64,000 nucleotides of DNA from Epiperipatus broadwayi. Its lineage: Eukaryota; Onychophora; Udeonychophora; Euonychophora; Peripatidae. The notes below the pieces were generated by a model. The model did no database searches. It was given only the letters and a program-made list of their open reading frames with translations, and was not told the DNA's origin. Position numbers and translations under genes: made by a program. Below, in pieces: positions 12,790 through 26,416 of this stretch (position 1 is its first letter; each line of letters starts with the position of its first letter). The stretch is taken from NCBI GenBank assembly GCA_028023455.1, contig JAQFVV010012529.1:558001-622000 (forward strand), written 5' to 3'.

Positions 12790-13226
12790 TTGAGCCTATG
12801 CAATTTTTATCACAAGTTTCACCCAGGGTTTTCCTGTGAAACAACCAATTTAGTAAACTTGATATGTAAGGATAAAAAATGGGAGTGGACATCTGCTCAT
12901 GATTGGGACTTAAGGACCTTTAAACAGAATTTTCTTCAGGCAGTCATGCTCCATCACCCGGACTTCAAGCGCCCTTTTTACATCCAAACCGACAGAGCAA
13001 GAATGGTTTGGGAGTAGTGCTATTTCAAATAGTGGATACTGGAGAACATCAAGTACTCTACTTCAGTAGCAAAACTTTAAAGGGGGCAGAAATTAATTAT
13101 AGTACCACCGATCAAGAGACACTCATGATCATATGGGCATGCCAAAAATTTAAGCAGTTTCTACTAGAGTCCGAAGTTATCATTATAACAGATCATAAAT
13201 GCTTGGAATTTTTAAATAAAAGCTAA
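12790..13226 (+). pseudogene. pol: Gypsy RNase H relic
   Basis: Continues the RT. The tether segment (CNFYHKFHPGF, then KKWEWTSAHDWDLRTF) leads to RNase H boxes: FYIQTDRA (first Asp, about 12991), GVVLFQIVDTG, YFSSKTLKGAEINYSTTDQE (Glu), and IIITDHKCLEFL (Asp). A one-base frame change between 13005 and 13010 separates the first box from the rest. The order is that of the archetypal Gypsy RNase H. Confidence 0.8.
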
Positions 13227-13239
13227 TTAACCAATGACG

Positions 13240-14640
13240 CCCTTATCAGATTTTGACCCTACCAAACTTTAACTATAAAGTCATGTGCTATCCTGGCCTG
13301 AAAATATAGTGGACAGTATATTGAGTCGCCTTCTGGTACCAATGAAATTGAGTAACCCTGAATTGGTGAACCAAACAGTGACTATCATGACCACTACTAG
13401 AGATATACCCCTAGAATCAGATTTTAAAAATCTACCATATTGGCAAGAAGCTGAACCACAGTACCGACGGATTATTCATATCCTAAAAAAAATGTGATGA
13501 TCAATCCCTTGGAAAACAATACTCACAATACAGATTGAAAGATGGAAATTTTGCAGGTTGCTCTAAAAGGTCAAGATAACCTGTGGAAAACAATAACCCC
13601 CACTAAGTTAAGAAGTAAGGTAAACAATCACATGCATGATACTTTGGGGCACTACGGACCAAGAAAAACAGAAGAGGCTATAAAGCGCCAATTCTACTGA
13701 CCAGAAATGTATGCCCAAATTCTTGACATCCTGCATAAATGAACTAAATGTGTCCAGAACAAATTTTCAAACAAATCATATGCCAGGACATTGCAACCAG
13801 TTCTGGCATCAAAACCCAATAAATTGCTGGAAGTGGATCATTATGGACCATTTCCAATGTTTCAAAGATTTCAGTACTTGTTGCTCACATATGATATATT
13901 TTCCAAGTATGTATGGGCATATCTCGTTAGGTTGGCCAACACCAAAAATGCTATTCAGGTACTCCAGGAAAAACAATTCCCTGAGGTGGGAAAACCAGAT
14001 ACAATATTGTCAGATCACGGTTCCGTGTTTATCTCAAAGGAGTGAAATGGATGGATCACTAGACGGGATTAATCACAGGTTGACATCCATCAGAAATCCC
14101 AGTCTAACCCATGTGAACAGGTTATGATAAAGATCAATAGACTTTTTTTGTACGTATACATTATCCAACCACCGGGGATGTGTAAAGAAAACTGATGAAA
14201 TCATGGGGTATATTAATCATACGATCAACGAGTTGACAGGGTTCGCCCCAAGTAGGTTACATTATGACAAACAATGTCCAAACATTTAACAACTTGTTAC
14301 CAAGGGACAATATAGTAATTAATCCAGACAGGGATGAAGAGGCCGCCCACTCACATATGGCAAAAATGGTCAATTTACGAGTAAAAAGGAGATGTATTCC
14401 ACACCACCAATTCCATGAAGGCAACCAAGTGTGGTTAAGGGCACAAAAACCCAGCAGCTCTACCAAGAAAGAATTCAAAAAAATTTTTCCTCTTTACCAT
14501 GGACCATATCTGATCCGGTGAAAATGTCATGAAAATGCCTTCATGTTGGAAGGAGACCAAGGCACAAAAGGAACATTCAATGCCAGACAGTTAAAACCAT
14601 ATGTACCACCTGATCCCAGTAAAAAGTAAAAATAAAACAC
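13240..14640 (+). pseudogene. pol: Gypsy integrase relic with GPY module
   Basis: Integrase of the same Pol. Seen across frames: an HHCC-type zinc finger region near 13630-13760 (HDTLGHYGPRKTEEA and later TKC), the DDE core with Asp in EVDHYGPF (about 13836), Asp in ILSDHGSVF (about 14013) and Glu in NPCEQVMIK (about 14114), a helix with INHTINELTGFAPS, and a C-terminal SH3-like GPY module ending YHGPYLIR (14490-14520) and NARQLKPYVPP. At least five frame breaks or stops are present. No envelope-like frame follows; 14640-14950 is untranslated sequence up to the purine tract. Confidence 0.8.
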
Positions 14641-14948
14641 CAGTCTGAAAAACTCGTGAACCATGAAGAAGAAAAACAATCCAACCGGACCAGAGACACT
14701 GGATACATCTTTAATTTGCTTTATTTTGTTTATAAGATAATTAGGAAAATAGGAGTTATGGGAAATAGTGTAGGTAATATTAATTTAAAATAGTCATTTA
14801 AGATGTAAAGCAGTGAAGAAATAGGTTAAAGGGTATGTGAACATTAAAATATGAATTTCAAAATCATCTCTTTTGGTCATCACTCAAAGACTTGTAGTCC
14901 AAATAGTGTTAATATATAATCATGAAATATTTTCCATCCATTATAAGT

Positions 14949-14955
14949 GGGGAAG
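14949..14955 (+). other. Polypurine tract of the Gypsy element
   Basis: GGGGAAG, two bases before the TG of the 3' LTR. It is in the correct place to prime plus-strand synthesis and fixes the left edge of the 3' LTR. Confidence 0.65.
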
Positions 14956-14957
14956 TA

Positions 14958-17920
14958 TGAAGCAGTTGAGGTTCATGGTCCTTCCTACCCCCTAAATTAT
15001 TAACCCATGTTTGAACCTTATGTTCCCTCCCACTCCTATATTAATATATACTTTATGTATGTGTTCGAGATGTGCACCTAAAAGATTATAAAATTTAGCT
15101 CTTAATATGTTTTACTATTTATTATTCTTTTATTAAAATCAAAATATATTAGGTGCAGCTCAAATATATATATATAACCGGAGCAATTACTAACACTATA
15201 TTATTTTTATCAATATTGTTTTAAGTTTGTAAAAAAATAACTTTTGTTAAATTTATTAAAAACTATATTTTTCTTTTAAAAATCCAAGATGGAGTACGCA
15301 ACTGTTATTTGTCCAAAAATAACTAAAAGGGTGGAAATGTTATATTATCTAATTGTGGGAAAGGATGTTTAATTATACTATACTAAAAGCAAAAAGAGAA
15401 ATTCAATTAAGACATTATACTTTTGCCATTAACATTTTATCAAATCTATTTTTAATCTGGAAATGGATTTGAATATATTTTGGACAAATTATCTAACAGT
15501 TGCATCTCAAAAATAATAGGTGAAGGAAAGAAATTTAGAAAAGGAGCACAAAGTATTTCTCGCATACCTGAGGGCTGTATATAATGGGCTGATTTTAGCT
15601 ACTGTGTAGGGAACTAAATTTTAGAAATGCTGTTGTAAAGAACTCCATGCTATTTTTTTTTAATGTTGGATGAGTAGAAAACTAATCACCTTCCTTGCCT
15701 TTGCTGGTCAATCTCACCTCGAATAATCATCTCACTGATGCCCCAAAATATGATTCTAAGAATGGAGAAATGCCTAACGGAAGCTTGTTTTAAAATGATT
15801 TCAATCCTATTAATCTTTCCATGCTGGAGCCGAACTATTAAAATGGACTCTTTATTATAGCAAGATAATTAACCTAAAAACTGCCTATGAACTTTACCTC
15901 TTACTCCTTCTAAATTAATCTCCACCTCAACTCTCTGGATTTCATTTCAAATTGTTAAAATAAATGTTTTCTTTATATAACTATTAATGTGAATTTGCTT
16001 TCATACTACTAATTTTTCTTTTATACGTAAAGTCTGCTTTTATTTCTTTAATCTTGGTGCGGTTCCTTTCTTCATTTTAAATTGTTGTATTTTATTATTT
16101 TTAAGTTGCCAATCTAAACAATCTCGTGAGCTTAATATATAAAGTTATTTTTGCTCAACTACTTAAACTTCCTTGAATCGAGATTAACAAAATCCATCTC
16201 TTTTGAATTAGATTATATATTTTCTTAGTTAATACGCTCACTAGATTGTTTCCCAAGTTAATCTAAATTATATGATTTTCATAAAAATGTTTTTTTAAAA
16301 GAAATAGATTTATTCTCTATGTATAATTTTTAAATTACTAAAGCAAATTAACGCTATCAAATATTTTTATGTCATATATTTAATTCTGAAAAGGTGATTT
16401 TTTTCTCTTATTATTGTTTTATATCATATGTATTATAAAGCTATACTCTTGAGATTCCAAAGATTTGATTATTTGTAAGTTATAAAATTCGCGAGGGTGG
16501 GATTTCACTGTTAGATAACAAGTAAGGGAAAGAGGGGGGGGTAATTTTTAAAACCTATTTAGTACGAATTAAATCATTCCTATATATATTACATAGCATA
16601 GTGTTCATTGCCTAAATTATAGCATTCGAGTGAGGTTCATGTGTTTTAAAATAAAGATTTCCATTTAATGTCATTAAAGACAATATTATGTTGTGTTGCT
16701 GATATAAGGTTTTGGTTGATTAAATATTATGTGCTTCTAACTTGAAAGTTACGATAAATTCGGACCCATAAACTTTCTTCACACCCTGTTCTGTGGGTAG
16801 TTGACCATCCGGGGATCATTTTTGTCTGAGGCCTCTTGCGTCAGTCACCCAGAGAACCTTGGGGATCGTGCCAAGCCTAATTAAACTTCTCTAAGCAGTA
16901 CTCCAGAAAAGAGACTCTTAGCCACTTCATTTCTTTGTTTGAAAGCAGGACATTAGTTTGGATATTTCTGCCTTTATATCAGCCCTGCTGCTTCTCCATT
17001 AGTGTTAAGTTATTTATTTAATGACCTCATTTCGATGCTGTAATCATAAAATTGCTCTTTGCTTATGTTTATATATATATTCCCAACAATAGTTATTAGT
17101 TTAATTAAATAATATTGTTTTTCTTATTTTTTGTAAAACCCCACCATCATAATTCATCCCATTTATTTAAGAGTATAAATATTTTCGAAAACAAAGCGTT
17201 TTTTCTTTTTAAAATTTGAATTCAAAGAGTGGTTAAAATTATTATGTTTTCTAATAAAAGATACCTGATTTAAATGTATATTATTTTTCTAAATTCTCAC
17301 AAATGTTGTATCCCATAATTAAACCATTTTTAAAATATATTTTTGATTTTCATGACCAAAACATCTTGAAAATAATTTGTATAATATATCTAATGATTCC
17401 TAGAATGCTTCTTAAATTTGTACGCTCATCATCACTTTCAGAGCCACCGCTAAAGCATTAATTTAAAGATGTGTAAGTTTGTTTTGCGATCAAATGATTA
17501 GCACCTTAATCTAACACACCAAATATATTCATTGATGTATAATATGTAGTTTATTCATAAGAGCATTCAAACAAATATATAAATAATCTACTGTTCATTA
17601 AATGTTTCATTAAGTATTTTATTATTATTCAAGCCACTTATGTAGTTCGAATTATCTTCTCTCCATTTCCACACATTTCCAACATATATGTGCATTCTGG
17701 TTAAATGTCTCATTGTCACTCTCTTAGTGAGCCGGATTTAAGAATTAATTCTTGTGTGCCATCACTATTATGCTATTCATTAGGTGTTCAATCTGGGGCT
17801 TGTGGAATGGGTTCAAATCTAGGTTGGTCCCTGATCTAAATCTCAGGCTTGACTGGGTTTGAAGTATGTTTCATTGAGTTCCAACTCATGTTAGATGATT
17901 AACATATTTTGACCGGCACA
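14958..17920 (+). repeat. 3' LTR of the Gypsy element
   Basis: Uninterrupted 2963-bp LTR, TG...CA, aligned along its whole length with the two halves of the 5' LTR. It shows the empty site for the nested insertion near 16581-16590 and a single copy of the 49-bp unit duplicated in the 5' LTR. It is followed by CTAT (17921-17924), the right target duplication. Confidence 0.85.
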
Positions 17921-18169
17921 CTATTCAAGTATTGTGATATAGTCTTTCATGATATCATGGTTTATTTCTGATGCTTAAATAATTTCTTTTGCCATTTCAG
18001 TGTGAGGTTTTGACTAGTTTCTTTAATTAGTGTTTTCAGGACAGATTTTTCTATTGACATCTTGAATGACTTTTTTACTTTAATAATCAAACTTTAGTTA
18101 GTATTTATATATTAGCATGAAAAACTTTCATTGCATTTTATAGTAAAAAATCTCTCTGGCTGTGATGAT

Positions 18170-20900
18170 ATTCTTGGGAATCCTAGAAAATTTTAAAAAG
18201 TTAAATTATAAGGGAAAATTATAAAAATTTAGAGAAAAAGTAAAATAAAAATGTTTTTCAAAAAATCAAATTTAAATTAAAATTAAAAAAAAAAAACAAA
18301 GTAAATGCAAAAACGTACAATAAATATGTATTTCATTTATTATTTTCACAAAAACCAACATTTTAAAAAAGGACGGACAGTCCAGGGATAAGTCACTCAA
18401 AGATGATCTTATAAGAAAATTTGACAACACTGAGAATACCTTTTCACTTTCAACTGAGATGGGCTGTATAGTCATCAAAGCTTCAAACAAATTTTGGAGA
18501 TTTTTTGTTATGTTTCCTGTACTGTCATATATTTGTAATTCATTTTGTACATTTTTTTTCAGATTATCTGATATTTTTGTTTCTAATTTTTTAATTTTAA
18601 ATGCTGCATTTATAATATGTCAATCTACTATTTATATCATGAACTTGTCTATTATCTTTTTCACGTGAATCTTCATATTAAGTTTCCTTTTCAACTCTTT
18701 TGCATTCAACATCCTTGTTAAATAACTTATTAGAAATCTTGGTAACAAAACAAATAGTTGCAAACTTTGATGATAAAGGCAAATCTTCTGTAACAGTAGA
18801 TTGTAAATCCAGTTTGGAGAAATTTTGTTAAAAACATAATATCTTGGTTTCTTCGTTCAATGACACAAAATTTTCAAATCTCAAACAACTGTTTTGAAAT
18901 ATTATCATTTTTATGTAAAAAAAAAATCAAATAAAAACTTCAAAATTGATTTGTATTACATCTTCCAAACACTTCAACAGCTATTTTAATTGGCTTAAGT
19001 GCATTGCAGTATTAAGGAACCCAAATCTTTTAAAATATCTCGATTTGAGTCAACTATTTTTTGGAATCTTTCAACCATGGCCACAATGCTATTCTACTCA
19101 GCCTTGCAATCTAGAATCAAATTTAATTTTTTACTATGCTTTATCTTGAAATGTTGGTAAAGTTCTAAAAAACTTTACAATTTTTATAACATTTGCAATG
19201 AAGGTTTAATATCTGCTTCTTCACATCTTTGGGTTTTTAAAGCATCATTTGGTTCATCATTAATATTGGATTCAGAAAAGTCATCATTAGATGAGCTATA
19301 TTCATTTTCATTGTTATTAGTTTGACCAACATTATAACTGTCAATTTTTTATAAATTACGTTTACTACAGCTAAATGTATATCATGGTTATAACATAATT
19401 GATGGATATATTCAGACAATTTTCTATATTTTACCATAACAGAGCACCATCAGTTGTTGATGTGAATTGACTAGTTCAATTAGTGTATCAGCTGTACAAC
19501 TTCTTGCAATTTTTATTAATCCTATGTTAAAGTATTGTTTATTAAAATGGATGTTTATATTTAAATACCACCAATTCATAAAGTAGTCCACTCATCTAAT
19601 GTAAGGCTGAATTTTCCACAAGTATCTTTGTGAAATTTAATTTTTGCTACTACTTCCCATTTTGCCAACTTATAAAACTCATAAATTAATTTCATTATGT
19701 TATATTTGCCCATTAGTAAATTAAACTGCCTATCTTTGAAATATTGGTGAATAAATTTGCTTTTAGATATTCCTTAGATTGAAAATCCATGAATGGCTGG
19801 AAGTCCTGTTACTATTTCTGACATAGATTGCTTTTTAGTAAAAAAAATATTAGAGTTGAAGGTTGATTCTTTGATTTTGTCAAAACATTTTCTCCATTGC
19901 TTGGATCAGTGACTTGATTATCCTTTGTGTTTAGTTTCAGTAAGTTAATTTTGTGAGCATGTTGTAAAACAATTTCTTACAACTTAATTACTTATTTATA
20001 TATTTTAAACATTTTCTTTGTTTCCCTTTTCTTTTGGGAAATATGTCACATAGAATCTGCCATGGATATTTTTAGTTGCTTATTAAATTTATTCTCTATA
20101 AAAAATATTTTTAATAAAAAATTTTTAATATATTATTACTTACTGTGATATAAAATATTAGATATATCATAAATGATGAGATAAAAATTTTAAAATTTTG
20201 AGAGCCTGCTATTAAATGATAATTTTATTACTCTCTATCTAATAAAGTAATCACTCAGCTATTTCAGAATATTTTTAAATTTGTTACAGGTGCATATTGT
20301 TATTTTATTGTTTATTATTTGCTTGAAAACTTCTTTGTTAATTTTATGAACTATTTTACTATTTTTTATTATATTTGACCATTTAAGTATGTATTATGTA
20401 TTTTTTATTTTTCACTTTCAAAATGAAAATAACGAACCCAAATTAAACTTATAGGGCAACTTATCTTCATAAATACAAGGAAGGACAACCAATTGCAAAT
20501 CTAATTGCACTGACCTAACATTTTTTCCATTTACAATATTACAACTATGAACTGAGAATCGAGATGTAGAATACACATAACACACTCACCTAGTTATACT
20601 ACAGAATAATGACTTGAACAAAACGATTTTGGGGACTTTGAGAAAGAAGCACAATATACCCACAAATGCGCTTCATAATCAAACAGCTTAATTATTTTAT
20701 AAAATAATATTTTATTTTTTATTAAGAGGTTATGTTAAGACACATTGACATTCATATTAAAATATATAAATTTTTAGGGGATTTCAATTTCAGACTTTCT
20801 AATGATTGGGTGCATATGAGGTATTAGTGTAGTTGTTTTTAAATTTTCCCCCGTGAAACAAAAAATTCCCAAGAATTCCTGGGCAGGAATTCTCAGGAAT
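18170..20900 (-). mobile_element. hAT transposon relic with decayed transposase
   Basis: On the minus strand the translation, in several frames, follows the hAT transposase order: LTLDEWTTL (about 19612-19581, around the first acidic residue), SVMVKYRKL then HQLCYNHDIHLAVVNVIY (19440-19335), an acidic linker, DCKAE followed by a stop in place of the conserved Trp of the RW motif and then NSIVAMVERF (about 19110-19055), and the C-terminal dimerisation domain PISVESEKVFSVLSNFL with RSSLSDLSLD (18460-18350). Possible ends: ATTCTTGGGAATCCT on the left and its imperfect inverse AGGAATTCTCAGGAAT on the right. No 8-bp duplication could be matched. Many stops: a dead copy, similar to the SCAND3/ZBED-like hAT group. 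Confidence 0.7.
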
Positions 20901-23070
20901 GATGTAATTTAATACCACCATTGTATCTTCAGCATAATACTTTAATGCCTATTTAAAATTTATCAAAATATTTATTTAAAATTTTTCATTTGGTTTAATG
21001 ACATTTACCAACTCTTCCTTGCTATTGGATCTATGGCTATTTTGATTCATTTAAGTACTGAGTTGTGACATTGTTTAATTCAACCACTGTAAATTTGAGA
21101 AAATGGAATCAGTTATGATCTTTTAAGCTTACATAAACTTTTTAGATGAAATGCTGAGAAAGATAAAAGTTTTTTGTCATTATTTATAACCCTTACATAT
21201 TTCACCAATAAAAGGAATTTGACTACTCTATTAATCTTTGGTTACCTTTCTTATTTAGTATAGTTTGTACATTTTTTCCCCCAATAGCACAAATCGATCA
21301 TCTTGAAATCTTGCTTGAGCATGACATTCTTTATTTTCACAAAATTTTGCTTTTTAGAAAATTTAAATACTGCCTTTAGGCAAATTTGAATTTTATTAAT
21401 TGTTTTATTATGCCTGGGAGTAGTATGAAGACAATAAGTTGAAGTTACAAATCTTCATCAACAACAAAATATCAAAATATTATTTTCAAGACATAGAAGT
21501 TCATTCAATCTATATTGAATTGAAAATAGATGTTAATAAATTAAATAGACTGATATTTTAATAAGTTGCAATGTTAAATGATTATTATAATTAATTTAAA
21601 ACAATATTTATATTGTATTACCTACAGGATATATTACTTTGATGCAACTGAACTTAAATTGCTGGTACCATAACATCACTAAGTTATGATCATTTAGATA
21701 ATACATGTTTGCAATTATGGTATGTCAATTAGTAATGATTATTTATGTTGCTAATAATTATTCTGAACTTTTAATCATTTGTAAATCAAATGCACAGACC
21801 ACAATGGAAAATTGTACCTAACTCTTATTGCTTTTCAAATGAGATGGTGATTGTTTATGGAATATTAGCTAGTTTTTTTTTTTAATTTGTTTTTTTTTGC
21901 AATTTAATTAAGTTACAGCATCAGTTATGTCCTATTGATCCACCAGATATGCTATATATAAAATTTTATCAATCCTATTTATGCTATTCTATTGAAACCA
22001 CATATTATTCAAAACTAACGCAATATCCAAATAATGTTTATTTTTATACAAATTTTCATTAAATCCCCTGCAGCTAAAGATAAACTAATGTATATTGCTA
22101 TATCATTTCATTTTTTCAGATTAAAATATCAGTTATTTTATTATATGGTATTTTCCTGGTCATCGTACTGATTAAAATAATCCATTATATATTATTGTAG
22201 CCAAAAAAATATAATTGGTTTTTGATAAAGTTAGATTGCATCCAAGATTGCAGTTGGCTCAGTCATGTGATAAGTTCTGGATGCAATTGATAAGCTGATT
22301 TGATTATAGAAATGTCAATAACTTTAAAATATGAACATTTATAGATTTTGAAAATTCCATTCTGATCTGTAGAGAAAAAAATTATAAATTGGACCATACT
22401 AATATTACTCCAAATTGTGAAAAATGCTTTTTTTTTTTAATTTCAGGAGCTGTGGATAGAAATAATTGGTTAAAACAAGTTTCAGCATGCGTCAACAGAA
22501 AAATAAAAAGAACAGCATGATATCATGTATAGCTCACTTCAACAATGATCAAATTATTTAATCAATTTATAATTAATAAACAATAATTAATTTCTTAGAC
22601 AATAACTATAGGCAGATTTCATTTAACACTAAAAAAGATAAAATAATCAAATGGTTTATTTTCAAAAAGTCATATGATATTCAAGATTCTGAAATGTTTG
22701 AACTGTGACCTCTGGATTCTCTGACTCTCAAATCCTCAACTCTATAACTTTATAAATAAGTAAAAAATTCAAGGTTACTCAGTTTTGCATTACAAAACCT
22801 TCTATCTATAAAAATAAATAAATAAATTGTTTCCCATGAAGTCATATGATGTTAGAGCACTAGAAATAACACAGTTAAGCTGTAATCCATAAATTTTTAA
22901 TTGTAAAGTCTGCTACTCAACCACTGCATTAAACGACATAGGACTTATTTAACGAATTTATAAATAAGAATATACTTCAAATGATCAAATTTCAATCTTA
23001 AAAATAATGTTGCCTTCTTTATAAAATTTAAAATAATAATCAATTTTAAACAAAATTGAAATAGTCATCA
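20901..23070. other. AT-rich spacer, nothing recognised
   Basis: No gene, RNA or clear repeat was found. The run around 21430-21480 (CAATAAGTTGAAG) is faintly like 3797-3830 but the similarity is too short and AT-rich to call. Confidence 0.4.
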
Positions 23071-23074
23071 TATG

Positions 23075-25686
23075 TGATGTGATGTGGCTAGTCCTTTATT
23101 GAGGTCAGAAATCTTTCAGCCATTATGCCCAAGAAAGATCAGTTAGTCACCTTTTCATTCTCCACCATAAGTTTTTCCTATATTCTTTTTTATCTTTCTC
23201 TATCTCATTTCCACATCATCTTTGTCCAATCCATGGCTTTTGTATCTATATCTCCCTTATCTTTTCCCAACCCCAGTATAAAAACCAAGAACCCTGTTTC
23301 TGTATAATCACTTGGTCTATATTTATTCTCCCACAATTTTTATATTCCATTAGCAAATGCCTAATATTTTCTATGCCTTCCTTACATAACCTGCAGACTA
23401 AATCCCCCACATTTTTCCATTTATGTACATATTCCCTTGTTGCTAATGATCCTGTTCGAGTTTAAACTGTAAATTACTTTCCTTGCTATTTTATAAATTA
23501 ATTCACATCCAATATTTTGTTTGCTTCTATATATATTTAAGCTCTTTTTACTCTTCATACTGTTCTCCATCTCTCCAGCTTCCTATTTTTTATTAATGTA
23601 TCTATTCTTTTATCCCAGTCTTTGCCACTATAACACTCAACAATTCTAACACAATTAACCCACCCTTTGTACAAATATATTAACACAAAGTCTTTATACA
23701 AATCTTCTGTATACATACTACCTTTCTCACCCACTTTGTTTCCTATCCTTTATTCATAACCTAATTAAATACTATTTTGGCTATACTCTTACTGTTCAAA
23801 AATTGCAATTTACCAAACATTTTAATTTTGCCTTTTGCAACTCTCATAAAAAACTTGATCATCTTATTTCTCCTTGAATTACCTCCTTTGCCATTAACAC
23901 ATCTGCATCTAATGCATGTATTCTTACTTCTCTTTGACTTTTTTGAGTCATCTAACACTCCTTTACTAATACATAATTCATCATTACTGCCACTCGCATA
24001 TAATTCTTGCTACATCATATTTATTTTATGAAAATTCTGTTAATTTCTTTATCAGTCTCTTTCTTTGCTTTGCTTCATTTATCAATTTTTCTCCCATTCA
24101 TCCAATCAATTCTCTGATTACTGAAGACAATTCCCAAATAGTTGTAACTATTCACCACATTTCACTTTATGTCCCCCAAGAAAAATTATTCATCTTCTCT
24201 TTCCCCAGCATTTATCATCATTACTTTTCTCTTTACCCACCACTACAAAAGTTTTCAGCACAACTTCTATATCTTCCCTATTTTCTGTGCATAAGAAAAT
24301 ATCAACAAATAAAAGACCTGATAATATATGCACTCCCTTCCCATATATTAATGGTATTTTCTACCCCTTTTCTTAATCTTTCTATTACCTCTCCATTTCT
24401 CTCAAATATAACAAAAACAAAATAGGTGACATAGGACATCCTTGCCTTAATCCATACCATTTTTATCTTTAGCTGACTGTATATTTCCTCATTGATACAT
24501 ATAATAATTATTTTCATACCATCTCTTAATAAGATCTACCAAAGCTCGATTCAGTCCCAAATTTGTTAAGCTTACTCATAATCTATTTCTATTTATGCTG
24601 TCATATGCCTTATCTATATCTATAAAGACCATATAACTGTCTACCTGTATTTCTATTCATATCTATAAATTGTGCAACTACAAATAAACTACCTCCTATA
24701 CAACTATTCAATCAGAAACCTCTTTGTATTTCTCTCATTACATTATTTACTTCCATCCATTTTGTGACCCTTCCAGTCACCATGTATGCAACAACTTTAT
24801 ATAATACTGATGTTACAACTACTGGTCTGTATTTATTTACATTTCTATGGTCCTTACTCTTTCTTCTAAATAATAGCCTCACTTTTGTATTATTCCAACT
24901 TCTAGAAATACTGTCTTCTGTCCCATCTTATTAAAACATGATAATAGATTTAATTTTGTCCTATTTCCCAAATTCATCACTATCTCTGCTGCTCTTTCAT
25001 CTAAACCTTTTGTCTTTCCACTTTTCAACTTCCTCCCTGCCTCACTTAATCCATCTTCTGCAAAAACAACATTTTCATTACTATGTGCTTTTATGATTGT
25101 TATCATTCTGTCATTCACATTTAACATCTTTTCTATATCCATTACATACTCATTTAAGATCATCTCTAATTCCTCTCTAGAACTACATTTTTTTCTCCTC
25201 ATTATTCAGGAATACTATTTCTCTCCCCTACATTCTTTCTTTTAATATATTTCCAATTTTTTTTTACTCCCATCTCTTCCACTTTTATTAGTATCTTCCA
25301 TTAATTTACTATTTAATTTCATTCTTTCTCTATTATGATCTATTTTAGCCAACTTTTTTATTTATTTAAATAGTTTTCCCGTTTAATATAAACATCTTTT
25401 TCACTTTCTCTCTTTTTCAAATAATTCATTCTCTCACTTAAATTTTTAAAAATTTTTGTTAGCAAAGCACCTAAAATCCATCTATTCTTATGTATGCCTT
25501 AGTTTTAGGGCCTGGTTACAATAAACACACACAAAACAATTTTTTTAAATATATATTTAAAATGTCAGCGTCTCAAAATCACTCTCCAAATGTTAGCAAT
25601 ATTTTTCCTCATAATTTCAAATCCATTTACATCTATATCTCTGCACTCCAACTCACTTTTCTCATCTACTCTCTAAACAGATATTC
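23075..25686 (-). mobile_element. CR1-like LINE, copy B, 5'-truncated
   Basis: Minus-strand LINE whose left edge (its 3' end) reads, on the LINE strand, CCACATCACATCACATATG, a short-repeat tail like CR1-type 3' ends. It aligns with copy A (25687-29984) from the 3' end up through the RT. ORF pieces: 25202-24879 holds the RT N-terminus with KLKSGKTKGLDERAAE; 24517-24302 holds RT palm sequence. The catalytic FADD box of copy A reads FVDI here (24299-24310), so the RT active site is gone. A segment around 25505-25590 does not match copy A and may be a small insertion. The 5' end is cut at 25686, where the tail of copy A begins. Confidence 0.75.
24879..25202 (-). pseudogene. CR1-like ORF2 fragment (RT N-terminal part)
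   Basis: 107-codon frame from copy B. The box LKSGKTKGLDERAAEIVM matches the RT motif that reads K-S-x-K-A-x-G-x-D in LINEs, and FNKMGQKTVFLEVGIIQK the following motif. The same segment in copy A is 27840-27655 (LKSEKTRGLDGWAVQMVM). Upstream, ILNEYVMDIEKMLNVNDRM has no known function. Isolated fragment of a broken ORF2. Confidence 0.7.
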
Positions 25687-26188
25687 CATGTGATGCAGTG
25701 TGCTGTGGCTTCTCCTTTATCAAAGTCAGGAATCTTTCAGACACTATGTTCAGAGACATATGATAGCACCCTTACCTTACTTTCCATTCCACATCCTAAG
25801 TATTTCACATATTCTTTTCTATCTTGCTCCATCCCATTTCCACATCATCTTTGTTCACTCTATAAGCTTTATATCTAGATTCCCCTTATCTTTTTCCAAA
25901 TCCAGCATAAAAAACAAAAACCCACTTCCAATGTAATCACTTAGTTTATATTTATTCTTCACAATTTCCTTATTTGTATTTGCTTGTGAGAATTTGCACT
26001 CATTTAGCATATGCATAATATTTTAATGCCTTCCTTACATTATTTGCAGAATAAATCACCCACATTCCTCCATTTATGTGTATATTCGCTAACAATCCTG
26101 TTTGAGCCTTACACAGTAAACTACTTTCCTTGCTATTATCATAAATTAATTCACAACCAATATTCTGCTTACTTCTATATATATATAT

Positions 26189-26416
26189 TTAAACTCTTTT
26201 TACTCTCCCTATTAGTTCTCCCTCTCTCCAACTTCCTATTTTTTTTATTAATGCACCTATTCTTCTATCCCAGTCTTTGCCATTATAACACTCAACAATT
26301 CTTCTAATACAAACATTCCACCTTTTGTATAAGTATGCTGACATAAAGTCTTTATCCAAATCTTCTGCATGCCATAATACCTTTCTCGCCCATTTTGTTT
26401 CTTGTCCTTGACTCAT
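26189..26416 (-). pseudogene. CR1-like ORF2 C-terminal fragment
   Basis: 75-codon frame with AYLYKRWNVCIRRIVECYN followed by DWDRRIGALIKKIGSWREG. It lies just before the 3' untranslated region of copy A. Copy B has a broken version at about 23780-23560. The function of this C-terminal region is not known; it is family-specific sequence. Confidence 0.6.

Larger units (their letters stand above)
4609..17920 (+). mobile_element. Ty3/Gypsy LTR retrotransposon with ~3-kb LTRs
   Basis: Seen: two direct repeats of about 2.96 kb (4609-9346, interrupted, and 14958-17920) start with TGAARCAGTTGAG and end with GACCGGYACA, so both obey TG...CA. A purine tract GGGGAAG (14949-14955) lies just before the right repeat, and CTAT flanks the whole element. 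Between them lie 5.6 kb with gag, aspartic protease, RT, RNase H and integrase in the Gypsy order (integrase last). All coding parts carry stops or frameshifts. The LTRs differ by scattered substitutions and small indels, so the insertion is not recent. Odd: each LTR is more than half as long as the internal region, and the 5' LTR hosts a nested insertion plus a private 49-bp duplication. Confidence 0.85.
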
